The notes under the pieces: model-generated
The model's input: only the letters and a program-made list of their open reading frames with translations
What the model was told of the DNA's origin: nothing
Database searches by the model: none
Assembly: GCA_012064385.1 (NCBI GenBank)
Contig: QRDG01000535.1
Span: forward strand, 355,225 to 419,224
DNA: 64,000 nucleotides
Direction: 5' to 3'
Origin: Puccinellia tenuiflora
Taxonomy: Eukaryota; Streptophyta; Magnoliopsida; Poales; Poaceae
Program-made: the position numbers and the translations under genes
In this document: positions 9,315-21,134 of the stretch, one piece after another
Position numbering within the stretch: position 1 is the first letter of the stretch
How the letters are laid out: every line of letters starts with the position of its first letter

Positions 9315-10399
9315 TTTTTTATGAAAAATAAAGAAACTAAAACGGAAATCCACTCCACCATATGAGAGCATATGCTCCCGCCACCAGGAAATAACCATTT
9401 TGAATGTCAAAAAAATTTGGAGTGCACATAACAACATTCTAAGTGTGCATATCAAGTTTCACGAAAAATAGATAATTTTATTGTCTTTGTAAAATATACA
9501 CTGATTGATAGTGGCCTTTATATTTTACTGTGGAAAATACAATGCCACTATCGGTCACTATCTTAACCCATTGTTTCGGGCCGATCCAAAAATGTCTTAT
9601 CACCAACTACAAAATAATCTAGTAGAGCATTTGTGGGTGTTTTAATGAAACGCCGCCGCAATCTAGTTGAACTTCATTTTATTTGAGTTGTACGAATTAT
9701 TTTCTTTCTATTTTTAGTTATTGTATAACTACTGTTTATGGGTTGAAAACTAATCATACAAATGTTTGAACTTGGCAAGAGAAACTATTGGGAGGGCTGA
9801 ATTGAGGACGCTACTATGAAGAGGCCCCCATACACGGCAACCAATTTTTTGTAATTTTTATGTAGTCCAAATTACAAGTTATTTGAAACAAAGTTACAAG
9901 TTAATCGTCGTCTTATATTGTAAAAAATCAGTTTTTAAGAAACTTTTAGATACCATTTCCAAGTTTTATAAAACGCCAAGCTCACTCGAGCTTGGGCTCA
10001 AAAACACCACATCTACTCCGAAACTTTAAATGGAGAGCCAGAGCCCATTTGAAGTTTCCGGAATAATCATCGAGAGTTCGTTTGGAAGCAAATATTTTTA
10101 AAGTACTCCAAGAAAACCATGATTTTTGAAAATACTATGAGAATGTCTAATTCTAAGTCGCGATTCATGCTAGTTTAAGAGTTGCACATGGTTTGCAAGA
10201 TTTAGTTAATTTCTAGTCGGCTCCTTGGCTGTTGGATCTTGTGTCGTGATTCGTGTTGGTTCTAGTTTAGTTAATTCTTAGTGCATCGTGATTCGTGCTG
10301 AATTCAGAGTTACACATGAGATGTTTCTATGTAGAACTAACTGGGATTTAGTTAAATCTAAGTTAAATAAGAATTAGATGTTCTCTCACGGTTTCAAAT
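9315..10399. other. AT-rich intergenic stretch, no gene recognised
   Basis: There is no credible coding sequence. A short palindromic GAGAGCATATGCTC occurs near 9364-9377, and there are several AT-rich blocks without terminal repeats. It may be transposon debris of unknown family. Confidence 0.45.
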
Positions 10400-10640
10400 A
10401 CTTTAAGGTGTTTGGCTTTAGCAAAAACAATAGTTTTATGTACTTTCGTATTTACAAAATTGTACTGGTTTTGAAGTATATAAAAAAGAGGTCTAGACCT
10501 CTTTTTCAAAAACTGGAAAGTTTTTTTTTAGAAAAGACATCTGAAGACATCTTATACCTTATATTAGTTGCTTAGGCATGAGAATATTATAGTTTTCAAA
10601 TACTTTGATTTTACAAACACGTGGCTGCCAAACAGAGCCT
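10400..10640. repeat. Possible MITE with a perfect 24-bp central palindrome
   Basis: The left edge (GGTGTTTGGCTTTAG) and right edge (GGCTGCCAAACAGAGCC) are roughly inverted. The interior contains a perfect palindrome at 10483-10506 with arms AAAAAGAGGTCT and AGACCTCTTTTT. TCAAATACTTT occurs near both ends. No target duplication was identified. Confidence 0.35.
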
Positions 10641-10829
10641 CACTATTTACACGATAACGAATGAACCCAGAATGAATAGACTGTAACATATGAAAGTTAG
10701 ATTTACTAAGTGGCTTCTGAGGATTCCAAGTTTTAAACTGTCAGGACTTTGGTATTGATACCGATGATGCGCGTCTTTTGTTGTTTTAAAACAGGGCGGC
10801 CAAAAAATCACTAGTAGAGAAAAGGTTAT

Positions 10830-11060
10830 TGGTGGCGTATCAAAATTGTTTATGCGTGGCGCATATTGGATTCGACAAAATGCGCCACCAATATCACGCC
10901 ATTAGTAACAAAGTATGCGTGGCGCATATTGATATGCGCCACGCATAGTTTGCCCATCAGTGGCGCATCTTCCAGATGCGCCATTGATAAGCTATGCGTG
11001 GCGCATATTACTATATGCGCCACTGATGCTGATGCGCCACTAGAAGAAAAAAAATGCGTC
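10830..11060. repeat. Left subterminal repeat cluster of the CACTA element
   Basis: At least eight copies of TGCGTGGCGCATA or TGCGCCAC, in both orientations, are separated by 15-25 bp. These match the cluster at the right end and are the likely transposase-binding array. Confidence 0.75.
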
Positions 11061-11305
11061 ACTAAGAATTCGAACAAGTCTAATTTTTTGTTGTTGTTAT
11101 TTTCTGTTATAAACTGGTATTTATATAGGTATATACAGTATACAATATAATTGCAGAATATATAGCAATACAAAATAGTATATCATCATCAGATCAATAC
11201 ATCATCATCACAAACAATTAGAACCAATATAGTGACAAGTTCCCGAATATTAGAAGTGTTGAAGCATACAACCAAGTCCATCTACTTGGCTATTTGTGCA
11301 TATCA

Positions 11306-11669
11306 CTAGCTAATACATGAAGCTCTGAAACTAACTTCGATCAGTTCCTGAGCCGCGGGGTGCTGAGCCGCCGGCGCTGCGCATCCAAAGAGAAGGAACC
11401 CTCTGCCTATCCAATAGATACATGTAGCGACGGACGTGCTCATCCTCCTCCCTAATACGGTGACGTACCACCTACTCGGGGGTCGGCTCCCTCTGCACCG
11501 AGCGTGGCCCACGCGAATGCCACCACAGAAGATCCGGGTCGACGACGTCACCCGGATTCCTCACCAAGCTGCACGTCCCGGAAGGTAGCACCTCCCAGTG
11601 CCAGTCCGGTGGAGCCCAGTCCCGCACATCGCCCCTCTGGTCCAACATGGACATCGTCACCGAGAACAC
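11306..11669 (-). pseudogene. Remnant of a CACTA-encoded protein
   Basis: Read on the minus strand, the frame gives DWAPPDWHWEVLPSG, then one in-frame stop at 11472-11474, and continues REEDEHVRRYM in the same frame. The W/P-rich and charged pattern resembles the second protein of plant CACTA elements, but this is recalled similarity only. It has no start or end and a nonsense codon. Its position just inside the subterminal repeats fits this reading. It might instead be a captured host fragment. Confidence 0.4.
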
Positions 11670-11886
11670 CTAAGTCAAAAACGCCTAAGTCAAAATTTTG
11701 TTACAAAAGTAATATTAAAATTTACGAAATGCGAGAAGTTAATAATGGAAAGCCTCATATATCATTGCCGTGTAAAACAAGGAAAAAATAGTGTCTACAA
11801 GACCATGTATTAATACAAACACTCCAATTGTATATACTACAAGGTATTATAGACACTCTCCTTGCCTTTACCGTGGCATAGTTTAA

Positions 11887-12839
11887 ATCATCGGCTTTGT
11901 CAATTCATAGAGAAGAAACAAAATGATTCGAGTTTATGCCTCATACATAGATTGGACACACATTGATCAGGAACGGGGCAAGCGGACCAAGTAAGAGTAT
12001 GCACAAGATGTTTATTTGTGCATATCACAAGGTCCGCTAGCACCTCCCTGAATCACATAGTGTGCCACAACATTCTAATCATCGGCATTCGAAAAGAGAG
12101 AGAAAAAACAAAATGATTTCGGATTTGTGCCTCATACATATTTAAATTGGACACACATTTCAGAGACGGAGCAAGTGAACCAAGTAGGATGCACAAAATG
12201 TTTATTTGTGCATATCACAAGATTCACTAGCTCCTCCCTGAATCATACAGTGTCACAACATTTTAATCATCGGCTTAGAAGAAAAAGACAAAACAAAATA
12301 AAAATGATTTAAATTTTGCGCCTCATACTTAGGTCGGACACACAAGTAGACCTGCAGGATCTCGTGAGCCAAGTATGATGCACAAGACTTGGTACTTGTG
12401 CATATCACAAGGCTCACAAGACCTGCAGGCCTACAACCTAGTGGCACAACATTTTAATCATCGGCTTTCGAAGAAACAGACAAAACAAAATAAAAATGAC
12501 TTAGATTTTACGCCTCATACTTAGGTCGGACACACAAGTAGACCTGAAGTATCATGTGAGCCAAGTAGGATGCACAAGACTTGTACTTGTGCATATCACA
12601 AGGCTCACAAGACCTTCAGGCCTACCACCTAGTGCCACAACATTTTAATCATCGGTTTTCAAAGAAACAGACAAAACAAAATAAAAATGACTTAGATTTT
12701 GCGCCTCATACTTAGGTCGGACACACAAGTAGACCTGCAGGATCTTGTGAGCCAAGTATGATGCACAAGACTTGGTACTTGTGCATATCACAAGCCTCAC
12801 AAGACCTGCAGGCCTACCACCTAGTGCCACAACATTTTA
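11887..12839. repeat. Five tandem ~191-bp units inside the CACTA element
   Basis: The motif ATCATCGG recurs at 11887, 12078, 12266, 12457, 12648 and 12840, giving periods of 188-192 bp. Each unit includes CCTCATACxTAGxTxGGACACAC. It also holds an inverted pair around ATGCACAAG and CTTGTGCATATCACAAG. The last three units extend the stem with GACCTGCAGG/CTTGTGAGCC. The first two units are more diverged than the last three. Confidence 0.85.
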
Positions 12840-14606
12840 ATCATCGGCTATCGAAGAAAAAGAGAAAACAAAAATAAAAATAAAGTTTATGCATGAAACA
12901 CACATTAGGAAGCATTCTGTTCGCACCCATTTTTGGCACTTGGCCGGCATAGCCCTGGATGTCCTTGATTTAGGCGATACACACTTAGTAGGACCACAAG
13001 ACATGGACAAAGAGGAGGGAGACATGCTATGTCTCAAATTGGCAAGACACCAGGCTGCAGGCCAGCATGTCCCAGGACCCGGCGTTTGGTCATCCAGGAG
13101 CTGGTCTTGTTTCCAGGAGCCGGCACTAAGCCGACATTGTCCAAGGAGCTGGCCACCGTCCAGAGGTCGACCATCATCGAGGAGCCGATATTTTCCAAGG
13201 AGTCACCATAGGAGCCGACTTCATTCAAGGAGCCGACATTTCATGTCCCAGCGGCAGCTACAAGCCGGCTTATCTTTGAGTCGGCATTGCCGAGTTCACA
13301 GGCTGCATACTGCCACATGAAGGTGCTCTTATTGTCCTAGTGGAGAAGTCGGCATGCTACCTGACACGTTGATGCCAAGACGTCAAGCTTTACCGGCTTG
13401 TATCAAGCCGGCATCCCGTCATCAAGCCAGCGTGCCGCCAAGCCGGCATGTCATCATATCTCAGAGAGAAGGCGTTCCTTCATGGAGCCGGGTCGTGGTA
13501 TAATCAGGCTTGTTAGCCAATTTAGATAGCTCAAGGACCCGGAAAGGACTGGCAACTCGGCAGAGACGACACCCAGGGAAGGCAACATGCCGGGAAGGGC
13601 CTTAACTCGGGCTATGGCGCCATGAGGATGACCTCGGATGGAGGAGTGCTTAACACGGAAGTTGTGCGTGTCGTCAAGACCTACAACCATGCTTTTGGAG
13701 TCATCGCAATCCGGGTTAAGGTGCACACTTATGGGGCCACAGTGGTGACCCAGCAGGAGTCAACCCGGCAGGAGCTAACCCGGCTTGGTCAGAACCCGGG
13801 TCACAGGTTCAAGTAGGAAATGGCGACTCGGTGGTGACCCGGCGGGAGCCAACCCGGCTTAAGATTCAAAGCTCACTCAGAAGGAAGTGGTGACCCGGAG
13901 AGAACCTGGGATGGTGACCCGGCAGGAGTTTACCCGGTTTAGTCAGAACCCGGCTTAACCTGTCACCTGCCAGATCTTGACCAACAGAAAAAGATGGACC
14001 CGGACAGCAGTTAAGACGGCTTCGGATGGAAAAGTGATCATCGCAAGAGTTGTTCGTCTCATCAAAATGTACAAGTTTGGTCTTTGGGCTATATCCATCC
14101 GAGTTGATTTGTGACTTCGGCGGCCACGACTAGAAGCAGGACAGAAGGAGCTACGAATCTGGACAGGAGTTCGACTAGGACTAGGACTAGGGTTTTAGGA
14201 CGTGAATCAATGTACTTTTCTTGTAATGAAAGCCTAGATGAGTCCTTTGCTTGTACGGAAAGTCCAGACGCCTCGCTATATATATGTAGGAGGTGACGGC
14301 CGATTGAATACGAACAACACCAATCGACATATCAATCAATCTATCTTTTCGTTCACCTTTACCCTTGTACCTATGCTTCTCGTTCTTCCATGAGCCGGCC
14401 ATGCCGGCGAGTTGCGGAGCCACATGGCTCTAGGGGCGGTCAGGCCGACCTAGAGCAGCCAATCGTTGCCGGTTTCCTCTGACGGGGTCCCTCCCGAGGA
14501 ACTGGGGCGTCTGGTATCAAAAGCACCGGCTTACTGTCTTGCGTATCGTGCTGGAAGCCGGCCTCCTACGGTGTGAGTTGTGGAGCATCTCCCTCGACAC
14601 CGCGGG

Positions 14607-16961
14607 TGAAAGTGCATGGTTGATCCCATGCATGGTTTTGGTAATTAATGACAATCTCTATGGACTAATATTTGTATTGAGCTATATTTGTAGGTTGTCC
14701 GTTAGGTTGCTTGATCTCCATTTGTTGGAGTCAAGGCTAAGGGAAGAAGAAGTTTGTGTTGATCAAGGCTTTGTGCGGGTTGATCATCACTCAAGTCCAA
14801 GTGAAGATATGCCGAAGGGTACTTCTCCCATCTTGGTGTATGGGGGAGCATCATGTGAGTCTTCACGAAGCAAAGCGCAATCAAGAAAGGTGGTTTGCCT
14901 TGAGGAGATGAAGATCGTCTTCATTGACCTCAAGTGGATTAAGCACAAGGCAAAGGTATGATCTTAATAGGCTTTCTATTTTACCGGTCTCATGATGTTA
15001 GTTGAGAGACCGGGTTATAGGATAGATAGCCGTACTATCAAGAGGGGCTCTCTACCGAATATCATGATCGTATCGTCGTAGAGAGCACAAACCTTTGCAT
15101 CCATGCAATCATCTTTATTGGTTCTTATTTGGCTCTTATCGTGGTGTGGTCTTGGTGCTTGTCATGCTTGTCATGACAAAGCCAAGTTCACCGAAAATGG
15201 TTTGCATATGCGTCTTCTATTGCGTTTTCGGTTTTAGAGATTTTGCCGGTTCATCCGTTTGGAAGGTTTCACCTTTCCAACCCTTTGCACAATCTGCCGT
15301 GTAAGCTCTTATCGTCCTCTTTCCAACAAAATTGGATTCACTCGATTCGGAGCTTCCACGCAAAAGTTATTCAGTTTTTGGTTTCAGCTGTTTTTCAGTA
15401 ACCGGAAGTACCGGCCACGCGAGCGGTACTACCGCTCGGAACTTCCGGAGCTACTTCCGGAGCCCAGTACCGCTTACGAAAGTTCGGTTCTGGACTCAAA
15501 CAGAAGTAGCACTGGAAGTAGTACCGGAACTTCCGCTAAACCGGAAGTACCGGTCCTCCCAGCGGTACTACCGCTCGGAACTTCCGGAGCTACTTCCGGA
15601 ACCCAGTACCGCTTACGAAAGTTCGGTTCTGGAGTTCAACGGAAGTAGCACCGGAAGTAGTACCGGTACTACCGCCATACCGGAACTACTGGTCCTTTTT
15701 CCGGTACTACCGGCCTTGCGGGTGTTCTCCTCTAGCCGTGGTAGGCTTTTTGTGTGTGGGCCGGAAGTACCGCCCTCTAGGCTGGTACTACCAGTCCTGC
15801 GGGTTTTCGCTTCCAAAGAGAGCCGTTGGGGATGGTTTTACATGGGACGGTAGTACCACCCCTTGGGCCGGTACTACCGGACCTGCGGGAGTCTGAGCCC
15901 AACGGCCAGATTCCCAGGGCACCCTTTTAAGGGCCCCTTCTTCCCCCTTTTGATTTAACACTTCTTCCAATCTTTTGAATCTTTTGAAGCTCTCTCTCCT
16001 GCATTGTTGCACATCCTTGTGAGCTTGATTCCTCTCAATCCCTCCAATGATTCTTGCCCACACTTTGGGATTCAAGAGAGGAGATCTAGATCTACCATTC
16101 CACCAATCAAATTCTCCTCTAAGTGAGGGGAACCTAGTGGATCTAGATTTTGGGTTGCTTTGTGTTCATCCCCTTTGTTCTTCCTATCTTATTCCCCCCA
16201 AAGCATTTGTTGCTTGGTTGGAATTTGGGGGTGAAGGACTTGACCACTTTGTGTGTTCTTGACTTTTGCATTTGTTGCATCGGGTTGCTCTCCCTACGGT
16301 GATACGTGAAGATCGACGTTGAGAAGCTTGTTACTCTTGGGTGCATTGTGTTCCCAAGAGCTTTGTGCCTCTTGGGTGCATTGTGTACCCTAGACGGTTT
16401 GGAGGTGCCGCGAAGACTTCGAGTTGTGAAGCTTCGGCATGAGTTTGGGAGCCCCCAATTGAGTTGTGGGTGTGTGCCCCAAGAACGGTGTAAAAGGGCT
16501 CCGGAATCCGCCTCGAAGGATTCCGATAGTGGAAGGTGAACCAATCCCTTGGGTGAGGTTCATTGAAGAATAGGGTGAGGCCTTTGTGGCATCTTGAGTA
16601 GGCCTCTTGTGGCGAGCTCACACCCCTCCAACGAGACGTACTCCCTTAACAAGGAGGAACTCGGGAATACATCCTCGTCTCCGCGTGCCTCGGTTATTTC
16701 TATACCCGAGCTTTACTTATTCAATTTACATTGTGATAGCCTTCGTGCTCGAAGTCCATATCTTGCTATCACCTTGTTGCTTAAATTTCTTAGCATAAGT
16801 TGTTGGTGCACATAGGTGAACCTAGAATATTAGGTTGTTGGCTTGTTAATTTAAACACATAGTTTTATTCCGCAATTATCAAGCCCCTAATTAGAAAAAG
16901 TGTTAATCGCCTATTCACCCCCCCCCCTCTAGGCGACATCCGGGCATAGCTTGTTCTTTCA
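14607..16961 (+). mobile_element. Solo LTR (2355 bp) inserted in the 5' LTR
   Basis: The element starts TGAAAGTGCATGG and ends TTGTTCTTTCA, so the first and last six bases (TGAAAG/CTTTCA) are inverted repeats with TG..CA ends. It is flanked by GCGGG (14602-14606) and GTGGG (16962-16966), a 5-bp duplication with one change. The uninterrupted right LTR has GCGGG at the same place. No internal domain, primer site or second LTR is present, so it is best read as a solo LTR left by recombination. Confidence 0.8.
15410..15870. repeat. Repeats of GGTACTACCG/CCGGAAGTACC within the solo LTR
   Basis: Many copies of CGGAAGTACCGG, GGTACTACCGCTCGGAACT and TTCCGGAGCTACTTCCGG occur, including a ~120-bp unit duplicated at about 15430 and 15552. 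The units are locally palindromic. The open frames across them are serine/threonine-rich artefacts of the repeat. Confidence 0.75.
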
Positions 16962-17053
16962 GTGGGTATCCAAATCTTAGGTGTGGTTGATCAAACACCT
17001 TGGCGACTCCCGATTTGCGAGTGTGGGGCCCCGTTTAAAGCGCAACACACTTT

Positions 17054-20000
17054 TTGGCGACTCCGCTGGGGACGAAGCGTCAAACAATCTACAGCCCATT
17101 CTTGCAATTAGGAGCGCATCAAGAGGCAGCAATCTACAGAGGTAACATGTATTATCAATCAGACTATGTAGATACAAATTGCCCTTATGTCAGTGTGGGT
17201 GGACATACTATATCGGTTAGTTCTAGTTATCTTCCATATAGCTATGAGCAGAAGTCGATAGAGGATCCACTTATCTACACACGACAAATAGATCCGAGTT
17301 CTCATGCATCGGCTGCCCCAGATTATAGGCCGGTGAATAACGTAGAGTACTCAGTTGATCATCACGGGACACTTCATAGGCCAGAGGATGTCTCGCGATT
17401 TTATTCATCGGATGAGGGAATCGGCTATGGTTCTACGAGCTATGTGGCCGGTTATTCTCAGCCGACATACACATCGCCTCACGGAATTAGTGACTCGGCG
17501 TTATATGATTTTTATGAATCGGCTAAACTTCTTGCTTGTAGCCTGTTATATAAATATTCTACAGGAGTACAGGTGCCGACTCAGGTTATTGCAGCCAATA
17601 GTACCTCCCAGTCACCATTGCAAAATTTCGGCACACCACAGCCGAAATATTTCAAAGGAGTCGGGGGCAATCCTATGATGAGTGGAAGGCCAAACACCTG
17701 AGAAATTTTGAGGCGTATAAGAAGATGCGTGAAGAGGAGGAAAGGAAACTTGAAGAAATCAAACTAACTCCTTCACGCAACACAAAAGGGGAAACGCTGC
17801 AGGACAAACAACAAAAGGAGATTGACTCGACCTGCTTGGTCAATGCTGGCTCGAAGAAGTCGGCTAATGGCGAGTCCTTTGTCAAGTCCATGAAATCTAA
17901 AGATGCCGCAGCTAACACCGGTGACTTCACTACTCCAACTTGGGAACAATTATCCGACGAACAGCGTCAAGGCTTTGAAGTTTTCAAAAGGAGGCGCAGA
18001 AAGGAATTTGAAGCACTCAAGAAAAAGCGTGAGGAGGAAGACTTGCAGGCGTTTTATGCAAAGCTTGAAGAAGATATTGCCAGGTCCGATTCCCCATGCA
18101 ACCATCATGTCAAATAATCTGCATCACCAAAGCAAGAAGACGGATCTCTGCAAGCCGACCAGGAAGATGTTGATTCGGCTAGCATGATCGAGTCGGCAGA
18201 AGTCGGGTTTGATCGTACACATGCCGAGTCCAATCAACGGTGCGAGATCGACCCGGCAGACATAGCCGACTTAGCGGAAGTCGAACCCAACAGTTCGGGT
18301 AATGCCGAGTCGGGCATACGAGCCGAGATCATCGAGCCGACAACCGACCCGGAAAAGGTTGATTCGGCTAGCATGATCGAGCCAGGGTTCGAAAGTGCAC
18401 ATGCCGAGTCCAATCAACCGAAATTGACCCGGCAAACACAGCCGAATTAGCGAAAACCGAACCCGGCAGTTCGGGTAATGCCGAATCAGATAGACATGCC
18501 GAGTCCATTGAGCCGACACTGGTAGAATTCGTCAGGATAGAGCACAGTGAACGGCGCGAGTCGGCCATGTTCGACTTTTCTGGATGTGAGGGAGCTTACC
18601 TGCTACCCTGCGAGTTCCGTGCCAAAGATGATGAAGCCGGACAATGTTCGGTTAATGAAGAGCGTACAGGAGACGCAACACGGGATCCAGAAGAGGAAGT
18701 CGAAGCGTTGGAGAGCTATCCAGAGACGGGGCAAAGCATTGTTCCTTTTGTGCCACTACCGAGTTCTCCCAGCATCTTCGAAGAGGTACGCCTAGCCAAC
18801 AGTTTACTTGTTTTTCAATCAGGTCAGAATTATATTATCGATACATCTACTAGTCTGATTCTAGTTAATTTTAAAAGACCGATCAAGATGAGTAATTTGT
18901 TTGTTAGGAATAATCTCGTCACTAATTATGCCGGTCCACATATCATACCAAACATGGAGGCTAATAGTGACAATTTATCGCAACCAAAGTTGTTCCCGTC
19001 ATGCCGGCTAAAATTTATATTCATATGGACAACTTTGCTTGTTACATGCCTGGCTAACGTTTGGTCTCAGATGAGACATATATTCTATAATTATTTTGAT
19101 CGCAGAAACATAAAGCCAGGTTCTCAGCTCCTCCAAATAGCCGATTCGAGAGCATCGGAAAAGGAGGGCAAGATACGATGCAAAGCCGAGTCGGGTGACA
19201 TTGATCTGGCACCACTCGGTTGCTTAAGTCCAAAACCGATATCTGATTATCGGCTGCAAGACGAGCAATGTACCTTCAGTCCGGGCATAGGTGGTCACAT
19301 TGTCGGCGCATCGCCGGCTAATCCAATTATCATAGATGATCACTATACCGAGTCGTCAGGAGAAGGACGAATCCAGGATTTGTGCGAGCAGAATATTCAA
19401 AACTGCAATGTGCATTATCAAACAACGCAATCGGCCATTCAAGGACGATTGGAATTTGGTGTGGCACAAGCTAATGACCAGTTAGCACAAACTGGGCTTG
19501 ACGACAATCAAGAGTTGAATCGGCTGCCTCAAGCCGACTCGTCTAAAGACGGACAGGTACATGATGAAGTTGATGAGATCGAGTCGTCAGGCAAAGAGAT
19601 TTTTCAAGTCGACAATCAAGTCGGAAATTTTGAAGACGGACGTTCCATCAATGCTGCAGCAAAGACGCCCAACACTGGGGGGCAACCACAAAATCTAGAG
19701 ACCGATGCCAACAAAGCCAAAGAGGACAAAGGCAACGATAAGTGCACGAGGAGAAAATCTAAAGTTACCTTCGCTCAATTGTTGGAGAAATACCAGAGGA
19801 TAAGCAAAGCGAAAAGTGCTCATCGGCCAGCTGACGCAAAGGCATCGAAGTTACCCCCAGGGCGCAAGTCGGAAAACAGGGATTGGCGAAAAGAAAAGCT
19901 CAACGTGCCGACTGCACGTACTCCTTTCGGGCCGCCAATGCCGAAGTCGTCCATACCTTCCCAATCCGGCTTCTATTCATATCCATCAAGGGACAGGTAT

Positions 20001-20705
20001 GACTCGCGGGCACACCATCCGTCTTATACTAAATTACCTCACCAACTTTACGCAGCTCCGAGAGGAACAAGCCAGCAAACACATGATAAAGACCGACTCA
20101 ATGTCGAGTCAGCCCGGAGCTCGTGGAGGAAGAAGGAGGTAGTGAAGCAAGTTTACCGAGTGAAAAATGATGGTCACAAGTGCGTTGTTCCAGAGTCGAC
20201 TCCAAGCATCAAAAAGCCAGTCAAGTTGACATTGGCTATTGAGGGCAAGGAAGTGAGGCGAGTTACTTTCAAGGATCCAATTATCGAGTCTGGACAAGCC
20301 AAGTCGGAGATGCCCAAGAAGAAGCTGCCATTGCATAAATCCGAGTCACAGTCGAGATGCTTAACCGGCTTACCACATTGGCAGCAAAGACAGCTGGAGC
20401 GGCTCAGAGACAACGAGCTGAAGAAGAGGAACATGGCGTGGGTTCCCAAGCGAAACCCGCAAGCAGAGAGTGGCATGCCAGCTCCTGTTGCGAAGCCGGC
20501 AGGAGTGGAGAAAAGCAAGCATGGAGTCGGCAGGCGAAGTCGGCAATTTTCATCTCATCAAAGGAGACCTCAGACGACGCGTCATCCATGTTCTTCAACC
20601 ATACCATCAAAGCTAGCATCTAGAAATTTATCTGCAGCCGAAACATCTGAGTTATTTCGGCTATTCACGCTTTGGTGGACGGGTTCCCCTAGTCCTTCGA
20701 GATGA
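17054..20705 (+). pseudogene. Long decayed ORF of the non-autonomous retrotransposon, no enzymatic domain
   Basis: One ancestral frame seems broken into pieces: 17054-~17670 (phase 2), then phase 1 to a stop at 18115-18117. It continues in phase 1 to 18450, then in phase 3 from about 18455 to 20705 (712 aa from the ATG at 18567). The N-terminal part is rich in Tyr/Ser. Residues encoded near 17725-18110 form a charged coiled coil with WEQLSDEQRQGF and RRRRKEFEALKKKREEED. The C-terminal part is basic, with LPHWQQRQLERLRDNELKKR. A gag-like structural role is possible because similar helical pieces occur in Triticeae gypsy elements, but no CCHC zinc finger, DTG, YVDD or integrase motif was found. 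A ~190-bp duplication (18165-18350 and 18355-18510) lies inside. Confidence 0.55.
17055..17072 (+). other. Putative primer-binding site
   Basis: TGGCGACTCCGCTGGGGA lies seven bases after the 5' LTR end. It has the TGGxxx start and length of a tRNA-complementary primer site, but I could not assign the tRNA. Confidence 0.4.
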
Positions 20706-21134
20706 GGACGCATGGCCGATATTTGCATATCGCCCCAAGAATACATTGTGTTGGCAAATTCAATATCTGGCTCATGGTCTCTATCGTAGAAGCCGATGCT
20801 TAGTTTCGCCACTACCAGCAAGGCCGGCTTAATTATTAAGTTGGCTAATAACAAGGATCTAGTGCAAGGTATCTGTTTTTCTTATCTGTAGGATCCGAGT
20901 TAAAAATCAGGCAAGCTGCACCACGGGATGCATAGATGAAGGGCCTTGTGTTATCAAGACGACGAATATCTGAAGAGACTTTACCCATGCGGCAGCTAGT
21001 CTAAACATATGTCCGATAAAAGATTATCGTCCTTAGCATACACAGCCGATGGAGTGTTGGCATCGTGCTAATACCAAAATCCTAGGCAAATTATTTTCTG
21101 GCACGCAAGCTCTGCCGGAAAACAGGGGGGCATG
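20706..21134 (+). other. Non-coding 3' interior and polypurine tract
   Basis: No coding sequence follows the long frame. The last bases before the 3' LTR, GAAAACAGGGGGGCA (21118-21132), are the likely polypurine tract priming plus-strand synthesis. Confidence 0.5.

Larger units (their letters stand above)
12918..17047 (+). repeat. 5' LTR of the non-autonomous element (interrupted)
   Basis: The LTR is 1770 bp once the solo LTR and its duplication are removed. It has a TATATATAT box at 14277-14285. Compared with the right LTR it lacks two 18-bp ATTGCCCAGGAGCCGGCC units and a 9-bp block near 13816. Confidence 0.85.

Noticed and set aside
12889..13320. Arg/Ser/His-rich open frames in the 5' LTR (also 21221-21757)
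   Set aside because: The same frames recur in both LTRs and begin at the LTR edge. They are repeat-derived.
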